Source: Antedon mediterranea (Eukaryota; Echinodermata; Crinoidea; Comatulida; Antedonidae). From it: a stretch of DNA of 64,000 nt. This document shows positions 47,453 to 59,300 of this stretch, in pieces. Each line of letters starts with the position of its first letter. Position 1 is the first letter of the stretch. The stretch lies in contig NC_092672.1 of NCBI RefSeq assembly GCF_964355755.1, positions 13,016,501 through 13,080,500 on the forward strand, written 5' to 3'. Both the position numbers and the translations under genes were made by a program. The notes below the pieces were generated by a model that searched no databases, had not been told where the DNA came from, and saw only the letters and a list, made by a program, of their open reading frames with translations.

Positions 47453-48180
47453 GAGCTTTAATACGGTAAATCAACTGGTATAATAAACATTGATAATAAC
47501 AATATAGTATATAATTTAATTTCAAATAAGTTACTAGATCGATGACCCTCCATTTAAGATAGTATATCAATAATAATATATAACAATATTTTATAGGATA
47601 ACACTGTGTGGTCATTATTTTGTATTAAAACAAAACATTTTCCCCAGTGTATTGTGTTGGTTGAGAGTTGATGACACCATTTGCCGTCCTAGATTTCGTT
47701 GGTTCACATGTATAAAACACACAAATGCGGACAGTGTCATTTTGGAAAAGCTATCATCGAAATGGAAAATCAACCCTCATCTTCAAGCTCTGGATTTGTG
47801 AATATTTTACATATATGTTTGAATATGGGACAATGAGTAACTTTGTTTACAGGTGCACCACATGGTTGTTTGTCTTCTTTAAACCTTTTCATAATATGAC
47901 AATTTGATTATAATCACTCATTAAGCTTGCTTTCCACAATAAATTTGTTCAGCCGATTCAATCATTTCTGTAGTCTGTATAGATGGGTTGCGCATCTTTT
48001 TTTGTTCGTAAAGTAGATGGTTGATGAACACGCATGAGTCGTAAAAGTTATTGGTAGAATAAAATCAACATTATTCTTTATCGATTGCCTATGACTCTTC
48101 TTGCCTAATTTAACCGGAAGGAATTAGATAGGATAATCATTGTGTGCAGTGCGTGCGGTGGTTTGTGAACGAACTGAAAA
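47453..48180. other. intergenic, likely promoter side of the HNMT-like gene
   Basis: AT-rich sequence. The last 60 bases before the start codon are richer in G (TGCAGTGCGTGCGGTGGTTT). No gene is visible. Confidence 0.5.
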
Positions 48181-51100
48181 ATGGCGGCAGGCGGAATGTC
48201 TTTACTATCCGACGATCCTTTAAGTTATGCTGATGCCTTTAAAATGTATCAAAAGCAATTATTTTATTGTACTGAAATTATAACGAATTTATAACACCAG
48301 CAATTGGTAGCATCAGAAATAACCAGGAACCGTTACGTATTCTTAGTGTTGGAGCCGGCACAGGTGAGATAATTTAATTTTCTGTAAATATGAAATGTAC
48401 ATTCATTCGTTCATTACATTCACCAAATACCCCTTATTTCCTAGTTACCTCCGCCAAGGAGGTTATGTTTTCACCCCTGTATGTTTGTGTGTGTGTGTGT
48501 TTGTGTGTTTGTGTGTTTGTGTGTGTGTCTGTGAACAGCCTGGAGGCCACAGTTTTTATCCGATTCTAACCAAATTTGGACACAATGATCTATGCCCAAA
48601 AAGCTCGGACGAGTTCGAATTTGAGGGGGAAAGGTCATAGGTCAAGATCACAACTAACAAAAAACTATTTTACTGTCTAGAGACCACAGTTTTGATCTGA
48701 TTCTCACCAAACTTAGCCACAATGATCAATGACACATCATATAATTGTGGTTACATTTTGAAGGGTCAGGGTCTAAGATCAAGGTCCACCAAAAAAAAAT
48801 AAAATAAAAAATAAAAAAATAATTAAAAAAAAAAAAATCCCTCAGTGGGGCTTGAACCAGCAACCTCAACTGTGAGAGGCTGGATACATAACCATTACAC
48901 CACACTGTCATCCACAACTTTGTAGTGTGCAGTTAACATATTTACACTTAGAACTAATAAAAAAAAATGTTAAAAAAAAATATTCAGGGGGCACTTTATG
49001 TAGAGGAATTTTACAGTAGGCGGAGGTTTGTACTCTCGGAGTACCCTCTAGTTTACAAATGTGTTTGTGCTGGATCTAATTACGTATATTGACGAAACTA
49101 GTGACCAGTGACACTAGTCCGTAAACATTTATTCTGTGACAAGGCCTCAAACAACAAAGTTTGAAGAATTCAGCAGTAGTTGAAAGTAGTTCAACAGAAA
49201 CGCAACAAATCACCATAACAATAATACTAGAATATCCATTTTATTGTTTGGGGATATTAATTACTTAAGTCTCTATTAGTTGCTTCAATACTACTGTAAC
49301 TGTAGTCCATGAACAAATGAATAAATGTGTGACTTTGTCCATGTGTTATCATTTTAACTTAGTTCGTATAGGTATTGACTCAGTCAATACATGATACGGT
49401 ACGTTGTCCTACTTTTTATTTCACTACACATTAATAATTACGGGGCACATTGTAATACTTGTTAATTCAAATTGCGACAGGTTATTCCAAAGTAGTGCGT
49501 CAACTTTATTACTAAAGCTATGTCTACATCATCAACATTTATCAAAAAAGTATCAAATAAAATTTGATGAAACAATATCGTCAAAATACATCAATAATTT
49601 GATGCACTTTGATGAAACGTAATTAACAAATCTGATTGGTTGGTATGACTTTTAGTGTTTTTTTATTGGTCAAAAGGTGTTTCATAATTTTAAACGTCTA
49701 TGCACTATCAAATTTTTGTAATCAAAGTTAATCAAATAGTAGAAAGATGGAGCAGGAGAAGGTGGCTGCTGTGTGTCTTATTACTAGTATTATGTTAAAA
49801 AGAAAGAGAGAGAATGAAGAAAAGAAAAGAGGATGTGGATTAAACCTTGGCTTGCGAGAAGAAATGAATTGGGAGCATGCGAGACACTAATGAGAGAGTT
49901 AAGAACGGAAGACAGAAAAGGGTTTGAGAATTATATACGAATGGATCACATACTATTTGATCACTTATTGAAACTTGTGGGGCCTACTATTAGTAGTAGG
50001 AAGGACACAGTCTTTCCGGAAGCAATCCCAGCACACCATCGTTTAAGTGTAAATTTGAGGTTCCTGGCAAGTATTAATTTTATTATAAAATAGTAATAAT
50101 GGCCAATCCTTTACTTCAGTTTAATCTGTTACCTGGCGTAGTTGCTTCATTGTATAACTTTTAGTACTTTACATTAATATTTTATTTCAGGAGAATCTTA
50201 CACAAGCTTGGCCTATCAACATCGCATTTCTAAGCAGTCTTTCAGCAAGTTGATACCTAAGAGTGCGATATGTACATCCGTTGTATTCTGCAATAAACAC
50301 CATTCAACGTCATTAAGGCTATTTTATAGCATATAACCTACTTATGTACAAAATGTAATTAGTAATGAAACAAATTAATCTTTTTTAGGTAATTACGATT
50401 GTGTCATCATCAATTCGTTGTTGGAAACATTCACTGAAATCCACGAGACTGTCATTGAGCCAAACGATAGTCACACTGCAAAGTTCCAAGATAGGGTTAA
50501 ATCGGAATTGAATGGAAAGCCTGTACAATTTGATTGGAGACACGAAAAAGTTGAAGAATTTTTAGTAAAAGAAATTTTTTGTTTTCAATCATACTTTTTA
50601 ATTATAGCTTTTTATTTTTTGAATAATTGTCTAATATATCAACGCTAAACTTTGTATTAACAAATAGAGGTTTCTCATATTGACCTACCTATGCAATATT
50701 ATTAAGACACATTCATTAAAAGTTTGGTATTTGAGCCAAACCACAATAACTACTTGTTACTGGGATAGGAAGCTGATTCGTCTGCCAATGGAACAGAAAA
50801 TCTTCATAAATATGATCATAGTGTTTGTCTGGCAGAATAAAAACTCTTGTAAACGTGACTGGCTATAACTTTGTTTTCAAATTATACTTTGTGAGCAAAC
50901 TAAATTTTAGTAAATACAATAGATATTTTGACTACAGTATTATAAGTCATTGGTGTTAATAATACATTATTTGTTTCTTTTAGAAAAATCATGATCTAAT
51001 CAAAGAAAAGTTCCATTATATACACTGTATCCACAGTCTATACTACTGCCTCGACCCAGTTGACATCATAACAAAATTACACGATCTTTTGTTGGAAGAT

Positions 51101-51707
51101 GGTGTTCTTATGATCATACATCAATCAGGTATGCAGATGTCAGTTTGCACAGAAAAAAATGGGATAATTTTTCAGTGTGTTTAAAGACACTCATTAGAAT
51201 GGTTTACAATAATGGTAGACGACAAGTAAAATGGAAACAATAAAAGAGAAAGAGCAATTAAATAAAAATAAAACAAGTCAGTTATTTATTAAGATCAAGG
51301 TAGGCTTCGTTTACACTTCTTGGTAAAATCACTTTTCGTACAAAATAGACAATATTTATTTTTCAGAAAAAGATGATGTAAGAAAGATCTACTCAAAAGT
51401 GGGAAAATACTTGAAAAACACTGAAAATCCTTGTGGAGATGATATGTTCAAATACCTGAACTCTCATGGTTATTTATGTACCCTCAAATACTTCAGTTTT
51501 GATGTAGACATCAGCCAATGTTTTGACAAAAAGTCCAAAGAAGGCAATCTGCTTTTGGACTTTTTTACAGACGTTGCTGATTTCAGAAATACTGCTCCTC
51601 GTGATCTTCAAGAGAGTGTCATGAATATGGTAAAGTCGTCTAAACTTGGCGACGATCAATGTCACTACTTCAGAAATGTGGCTGTTCGGTTACTTGTTAG
51701 AAAATAG
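48181..51707 (+). CDS. HNMT: histamine N-methyltransferase-like gene with a frameshift in exon 1
   Basis: Cytosolic SAM-dependent methyltransferase of the HNMT family, which inactivates histamine by N-tau methylation. Four exons: 48181-48363, 50389-50564, 50984-51128, 51367-51707 (TAG). SAM motif LRILSVGAGTG is split by intron 1; then INSLLETFTEIHETVIEPND, FHYIHCIHSLYYCLDPVDI, LEDGVLMIIHQSG and NLLLDFFTDVADFRNTAPRD follow, all collinear with human HNMT. Of the human histamine contacts recalled from the crystal structure (Glu28, Gln143, Asn283), Glu is kept (YCTE), Gln is His (IHCIH), and Asn is kept (YFRNV). Exon 1 needs one extra base directly after YCTE (about 48276): the ATG frame stops at 48292-48294, while the frame leading into the SAM motif is one base out. 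With that base the protein would be about 281 residues (human 292). Could be a sequencing error, allele or recent pseudogene. Confidence 0.88.
48441..49054. mobile_element. CCTCCGCC-ended repeat with an embedded tRNA-Glu-like sequence
   Basis: Starts AGTTACCTCCGCCAAGGAGG and ends GTAGGCGGAGGTTTGTACTC, so the ends are partly inverted. A GT microsatellite (48484-48532) lies near the left end. On the minus strand 48841-48908 looks like a tRNA-Glu(CTC): GTGGTGTAATGGTTATG, CCTCTCACAG, GGTTGCTGGTTCAAGCC. It lies in intron 1 of the HNMT-like gene. Confidence 0.65.
49516..50290 (+). mobile_element. PIF/Harbinger transposon fragment with transposase N terminus
   Basis: The left end AGCTATGTCTACATCATCAA is preceded by TAA (49513-49515). 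A transposase follows: MEQEKVAAV (49747) and, one frame away, WIKPWLARRNELGACETLMR, then NYIRMDHILFDHLLKLVGP, AIPAHHRLSVNLRFLA, an intron (about 50071-50190), then ESYTSLAYQHRISKQSFSKL. These match the N-terminal region of Harbinger (HARBI1-like) nucleases. No DDE catalytic part or right terminus is seen, so the copy is truncated and also frameshifted. It lies in intron 1 of the HNMT-like gene. The left end resembles the family 1 MITE ends in this window. Confidence 0.8.
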
Positions 51708-53355
51708 TCAGGAACAAAATATTATATGCTATGAAATTTAGGGCATTATGATGTTTATGATATTTTTCCTATAGGCCTACTTTATATTTATTGATTTTGC
51801 ACATTAATGTTATAACGGTTAAAAGTGAGTTTTAAAAATGACATAGGTTTTATAATCAAAAGAACTGTCTGGTGTCTGATGGATGAAAGTTTAAAATATA
51901 TTTTACCATACATTTCCATTTTGTTGACAACTTCTAACAAGTCGATTATAATTATGGACCATTCTGAATTATATTAATAATAAATGAACATAACTAGACA
52001 TTGTTTTAGTAAGCTTATGAAAATGTTATGTAAAAGAGAATAAGATCAACAAATTGTAAGCCGTAGTTTAAGAAAAATGACATGAATAAATGAAAATGTT
52101 TAAGTCTAATTAATTTTAAGTTTAAATAAAGTAATTTGTTTGTTTATCTATCTGTTGACCATGCACCTTTAAAACGGTTGGACTCACGATTTGTGGTACG
52201 GTACCACCACCACCAAGTATAGGCCTACTCCCGTGTATATTATTTGACCACAGTAAATGTGATAATATAAATACGTACTTTTGTAGGCCTACTATGAAAA
52301 AAAATTAATTCATTAGGTATAATGAACCAAAACAATTTAAAAACACATCTTTTATGACCTGTTAGAAGTTTGAATGTTGCGCCCAGTAGTCATGAAAAGA
52401 TATGTGTTACAAAAACAACAAGTTTAACAGTCACTAAACCTTGGTTTTAAAAATGTATACGTCGGCCATTATGAATTTATTATCTTTTATTGACAACTGG
52501 GGATAACAGTGTCCAACATGGCATACAAATAGTAGGCATGAAAATAGCAATAAGAAACTTAAATAATATTTTCACTAACTTTAAGAACTTAAAAACAAAT
52601 GTTGACAGTAATAAAGGTTCAATAGAGAATAAAAACACAAGGCTATGACAATGTTTGGCGTATGTGTGCAGTAAATGGGCCTAAAAGATAATTCCAAATT
52701 TAACGCTATTAATTCAGAGAGCTGCAACTCGATAGTTTATTGAGAGAGCTGTAAACTCTAGTTTATAGTTGGACTATTACATTTTATTGTAGGTCATACT
52801 AATGAAATGAATTGCCTTATCTATTTTAATTTGCTTCTTATATTAGTATTAAATTCATCGTCTTCAAAATGTTGATGCGATTCTAAATAGTGTTTTTTTT
52901 AATAGAAATTTTTAGAGATGAGAGACTTTTAAAAACCACCACAGCGCCCACAACAACGAGTATATGGAAGTATGGCAAGCACCTTGGGCCAATACTAAAT
53001 GTAATTGCAGTTTTTAATAATAAAGAACTTTTTTAGAATTTACATTTCTCCAGTTTAATTAATAATAGAGAGATATGTAATATATTTACATATTTCCCGT
53101 CAAAACATAAATTAGAATTGTGCAACCCTGCTTAGACAATGATTAGACATTTTTTGGCTATCAACTAGTTCAGTGAATTCCATAATCATATCCTGGGCGT
53201 GCAGAAAAAAAAACAATACCGGTCTTGACTCTTCTTGGAATTCACAAAAGACGAATCGCGGTTCCGTCTTCTAAGCCTAGGCCTAATCATTTCTATTTAT
53301 ATGCATGATAAACCTGGTTGAATTTTATTGAATATATTCAGTCTCAAGATACAAT
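51708..53355. other. intergenic between the HNMT-like gene and NXN
   Basis: AT-rich sequence. Candidate polyadenylation signals for the HNMT-like gene occur near 51979 and 52083. No gene or clear repeat family was recognised. Confidence 0.5.
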
Positions 53356-56300
53356 ATGGCTCTGGTAAAATTGTTAGGAGAGAAGCTGGTTAACTCAACA
53401 GGAGAAAGTGTAGATGTAGCTTCGTTTGTAGGAGATGGAAAGGTTCTTGGTCTATATTTTTCAGCCCATTGGTGTGGACCCTGTCGGAACTTCACTCCCA
53501 AGTTAGGCGAGTTCTACAATACCCTGAAAAAGGGCGAGAAGAAAGATGTGTTTGACATTGTTTTTATCAGCTCTGACCGTGATGAAAAATCATTTGATGA
53601 TTATTACAAGACAATGCCATGGCTAGCTTTGCCATTTGGAGAAAGAGGCCGAAAGGTTAGAAACTGTAAACATAAATAAACGATCGGGACCACGGACGAT
53701 CGGGCCCAGAAAACGTGGTCCCGATCGTCTTCAGGAGCGTTGGGCCCGATCGTCATACCAGTTGGGCCCGATCGTCCAGTGTTTTCAGAACCATGTTGGG
53801 CCCGATCGTCTTACCAGTTGGGCCCGATAGTCTTTTGTGTTATAAAATAATGTGCCACATTTCATCATTTTTTATTCCTACTGCTAGTGTCAACGTGCTT
53901 TTCTTGCGTAATTAAGATTTTAATTAAAAAGGTTAATTAGATTTTTTCTGATTTTATCATAATTTTGGTTTACAATGAAATTGGTCGCGTCTGAAATCGG
54001 TCGCGTTTAAAAACGGTCGCGATAAAATCAACTTCCGGTATTTTGTAGATAGAGCTATACGTTTGAAATCGGTCGCGTTTGAAATCGGTCGCGCTATTTT
54101 GTATGGAGCGAGATGCATGCTAGAATAGAGAGATACATTTTCTTCGTTTATATAGTCTAGATTTATTTGATATTTTTTAGGAACTAGATTATTTATGTGG
54201 ATATTTTTTATTTTGGTTAATAAATATTTATTATCAATCATTTTTTTTTTATTTCACAGGTCTCGGAGAAGGACTGTCTTTTCAAAATCGCCATTTAACA
54301 CGTTTAAATATTTTATTAGGCATATAATAATTTACCTCTATTTTATTATGTACTGTAATTAATATATTATAAAAGAAAATATACGTCTGTGTCTTTTATT
54401 ATGCAAACAATTACGTAAAAGAGAACAATTTATTTCAAAACAATAATTGTTACAACAATGTATGTATGTAAAGCCAGCGTATCCATTTTTATACTTATGC
54501 ATACTGTGGCAGATATATCATATCCATGTGGTTAACAACTTACTATTGAATTACCTTATTTTAATTTCTATTTTATTTATGTCCGTACGTTATGTAGGAT
54601 AATATTAAGTGTAATAATGATTATTGTTGAGGCAAATCACATGTATATTTTATTTCTAATGTTTAGGCCTAAAATAGTTTCTAGTAAAAATGATTAATAT
54701 ATGCGAATCGTTAAAAGGCGAGTTACTGAAATAAACCCCGAAATAGGCCATATCGTGGATGCGCCTTCTATGATCGTGCAGACGTTAACCGCACATTATT
54801 TTGCTGAAGGGGATTCCCTTTTAAAAAAAAACACGCACTAGTGCGTCAAATCATGTGACAAAACACGTACGATCGTTGTCCATGGCCATTTAAAGATGAC
54901 GTATAGGCCTATTACTAATAACCATACATTTGAAACATCTATAGGCCTGCACGTGTTTTTGTGAAACCTAGTTCCATGGTGAAACGATGTATATAATTTA
55001 CGTATACGTCGGCGATACTATAGTTTTTAATTTGAATATCTTTTATTTCTTTATTTATAATAATCACTTAATGTCACTTAGTGTCTCGTACGCCGTTCGT
55101 AAATCTAAATGTTTAAATATCAGTGCAAGATTACCTCTTTTAGAATCGTGCCCACCTTTATTATCCATCCATTATCATTCTCACATCTAGGCCTATCATT
55201 GTACTGTATAGGCCCGGTACTACTATTGATTTATAACGGCTATTATTTTATTAGTATTATCCTAAAACCATGCTCACGTAAGAGTGGCGGATATCAAACG
55301 TAAAAATCATCGTCATACATCATCTGCCTTTATTGCATAAAACCTCATTGAGCTGTATAGAACTAGTTTCGTAATTAACTGTGATTAAAAAATACGCAAT
55401 AGGCGCGTCTGCTTGTTTAATATTACTAATATTATTAATAATATAACATTTTTAAAACTTTAAACAGTGGCAGCTAATCTTTTCAAAAAGATTTTCTAAA
55501 CGAACACATTACAATTATTCATTGACACCTGTAAGATAAAATGAAAACACAAATTATTTATAAATAATGAGATATACTAGAGATAAATATTTATATTTAC
55601 TGTACTAAAAAAATAATAACGATCGAGGTAAAAAAAATGTTAATAGTATTATAAATTCTATATTCAAAATTAACTAAAATCATAATTAGCTTTTTCATTA
55701 AAAATGTATCTAGTGCGTCCCATGCAAAATAGCGCGACCGATTTCAAAGGCGACCGATTTCAAACGCGACCGATATCATAAAACGTATACCTCTAGCGGC
55801 GCGCCATACAAAATACCGGAAGTTGATTTTATCGCGACCGATTTCAAACGCGACCGATTTTAGACGCGACCGATTTCATCCGACACCATAATTTTCCCCT
55901 ACTTAACACAACTGGTTTTAAGAATTTCTTACCAATACTCGCGATTTATGAATAAATGTGATTGATTTTGATTGTTATTATTGTGTGGTTTGTAATCGCG
56001 TGTTATTTTTTAAAATTTTCCGAGGATATTTTGGGCCCGATCGTCTTGTTTGTTGGGCCCGATCATCTGGGCCCGATCGTCTCTCACCCTTGATGGGCCC
56101 GATCGTCTCACGATTTGGGCCCGATCGTCTTGAAGTGGGCCCGATCGTCTGGTCCCGATCGTCCGTGGTCCCGATCGTCTGATAACCTAAATTAATAATA
56201 AATAGGCCTAGGCCTAAAGAGAAGACAGGAGAAAATATGCTTCCGATCATGTTAGACGATCGAGCCACGGCTGACAATCTGGCCCTGAAAATGCGGTCCC

Positions 56301-59300
56301 AATCGTCCTGTGTTCGAAATGGACTATTTGATTGTTGGTCCTGATCACCTTATACTAGCCTAGGCCTAGGCCAATTCATTTTTGCAAATCATGCAAGTAT
56401 GACCCGATGTTTATGTCTTTTGTTTGAACCCTTTTTTTTCTTTTTTTTTCAGAATAAGTTATCAAGCAAATTCAAAGTGCGTGGTATTCCTACATTGGTG
56501 TTTATAGACACCATGACCGGTTTTCCAATAATAACTTCTGGAAGAGAAAAGGTCATCTCTGATCCTGAAGGTTTAAACTTTCCATGGAAGCGGAAAGAAT
56601 TTTCAGGTATATATTGCCTTTAATTATAATAAAAGTAAAATTGTCCCATCATAAATTTAGAACTAAAACATATTTTTCAATGAAACTTAATACCAAAGTA
56701 TACTCTATGATATGGGGTGATTTGTGTTGTGATATGATTATATAGCGTGCTAAGTAAAAAAATTATGCGCATATATACGCATTTTAAATTTCAAAATGCG
56801 CAAAATTAATCTCTTATCAATTTCTTGTACATTTCAGGCCATTTTGAGAATTTCAATTTTTCTTTTTTTTTTTGCGTTTTGCGCACGCACTTGTGCGCAC
56901 AGCTCGTATAAAGCATAGAAAAATCGTTTTTGCAATTTTGTTTTTCATACCTTCTTTAAATAGTAAATTTAATTAATTTTGATAAACTCTTATTGCAAAA
57001 TAATGACGCACATGCACGTTAAACTTTAATGATTGTGTGCTAAAAAATAGGTAATAATTTAATCTGGTACAAAAATATACCTATTAATATTATACCTATC
57101 GATTACAGCTCTTCAGGATGGCAGGTAAACCCCTATATATTATGGGAGCTGATGAGTTCATTCATGTAAAATTTCGATATACCGGATGTTCGGACGTATG
57201 TTTACCTTCCGAGATTAGCACCTGTTTGGTCTTTCCTTGCCTTTTATATTTGTTTTGTCTTCTTCTTGTCTTGTATTGTACAGTCGACTCCGCCTAAGTC
57301 GAATTCGCGTAAGTCGAAAAATTGCGAAAGTCGAATTTTTTGGAAAGTCCCAATTCTTTCCTATACATTACAATGTAAATTTGTAAGTCGAATTTTTCTA
57401 AGTCGAAATTCGTCTAAGTCGACGTCTTTTTGCGGTCCGAATACACACATTCTTTAGTGATTTATATCGTATAAGTCGAAGTCACAAATTACGTGGCAAC
57501 AACGCGCTAAAAAAGCCGATGAAACGTACGTAATTCGATAAACAAACAACAAAGGGGATAATGTGGGACCATATCGGTTCTCTCAAGCAGGTTGTATAGT
57601 ATAGGCGGCGTCCTACAACTCACGCTAGTGTATAGTGTATGAGTTGTTTAAGCGTTGAGAACTTGAGCGGCGTTTTGTGGGTACCTATTTTGTGCTAGAC
57701 AGATGGCAATAAACAATGGATACCGATTTCGAATAAGAAACGAAATGTATTTATTATACGTTTTTGTATTGTTTTGGGCTTAAACCATAAAAGAAAATAC
57801 AGTTTATCATTGCCGATAAAGAGGCTTAGCATTTATTAGGCCTAGCTAGCTAGCTAAGCAAACTCAATTCAAGAAGGCTCATCGCGTGGGCCGCGATCGC
57901 GACAGGGCAGGGTCCACTAGGCCTAGCCATAGCGCGGCTAGTGAGTGAGCCTAGGCCTAGGCCTAGCATTTTCTTGGCAAATCTGTAAGTCGAAGTTCGC
58001 GTAACTCAAATTTTTATACCGGTCCCATTAGATTCGACTTAGGCGGAGTCGACTGTATATGGCAGAAAATGGAATAAATAAAAATAAAATAAAATGATGG
58101 CTCATCTTGAAATTACTATCTTCAAAATAGATTAAAAGATGGGTCTCGTAATTTCATCAATGCTACACTGTGTAAACATATATACAGTGTATTCTGTATA
58201 CTCTAATATGACACAAAATAGGTACAATTCATCACTGTAAATATATTTAATTAATGTCATAGGATGGATTAATAATTTTTGGTATTCATATCTTACTGTA
58301 TGTGCTTGTTGCGTTGCGCGGATAACCCGAACTCGTCACATGACGAGTTCAAATCTACTGTAGTTATAATTATTTCTTTCTTAAATTGAAACACTTTCAT
58401 TTGTAAATTTGTATTTTTTTTTTATTATTATATAATGTTTTTGTGCAATTTTGTATAACGTGTACCAAGTTCTTATATATTTATTCGTTCTTTTTTAAAT
58501 AGTGTACAAAAAACGAATTTCCGATGTTTCATTGAACCTAATAAATGCTGAGAGAGCAGTGCATTATTATTATTACTATTATTAGATGCTTTTTGATGCT
58601 TCAATTTTTGTATTTAAATATTAAATAAATATGTGAATCTTACATTAACTAATTGCGTAAACAGCGAAAGTTGAAAATAAAAGGTTTCAACGTAATTTAA
58701 TATATTAAATCATCAAAATGAAATCCTTAACTAATAATGTATTATAATATTCAGAATTGTTAGCAGAAAGAACTACACAGTTTTTGGAGGTGGTACAGTA
58801 CATGCATTGATCACAGGTTCAACATGATTAAATCAGGCCATACTGGCAACTGTATGGCCTATTATCTATTAGTATTAAGTCTTTATACCTTGAAATACAA
58901 TTACAGATACAGTACACTGTTAGTGTAAGTGATACAATGGGCTTTCTAATATCCTATAAATTTGCCATATCATTGTTATTCATACTAAAGGATAGCAGGA
59001 TACCTGGTACTGTACATTTAGACCATGTCACTGTCAGTCAATTAATCTAGCTTGTTTTAACAAAAATTAAGCAATCAAAATCAATAACAGCACTAAAAAT
59101 GACAAATTTATTGTTTACTTCATAATCAGTGTGCAATATGAAAAAACATAATAAAAAGCTCTTTACAAAAATACAACATAAAAAAACAACAATCGCCCAT
59201 GGACCACAGGCTGGCAAAAATATTATTATTATAACTCTTTGAGTAAAAACACCAAGGTTTGCATCCATTTCATAATGCACAAACCAACACATTATTTAGA

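Noticed and set aside
48395-48640. 81-codon frame with a Val/Cys run
   Set aside because: It is a translation of a GT microsatellite inside a repeat element.
53636-56277. Open frames rich in GPDR/WAR repeats around 53636-53915 and 55978-56277
   Set aside because: They are translations of the GGGCCCGATCGTC repeat arrays, not genes.
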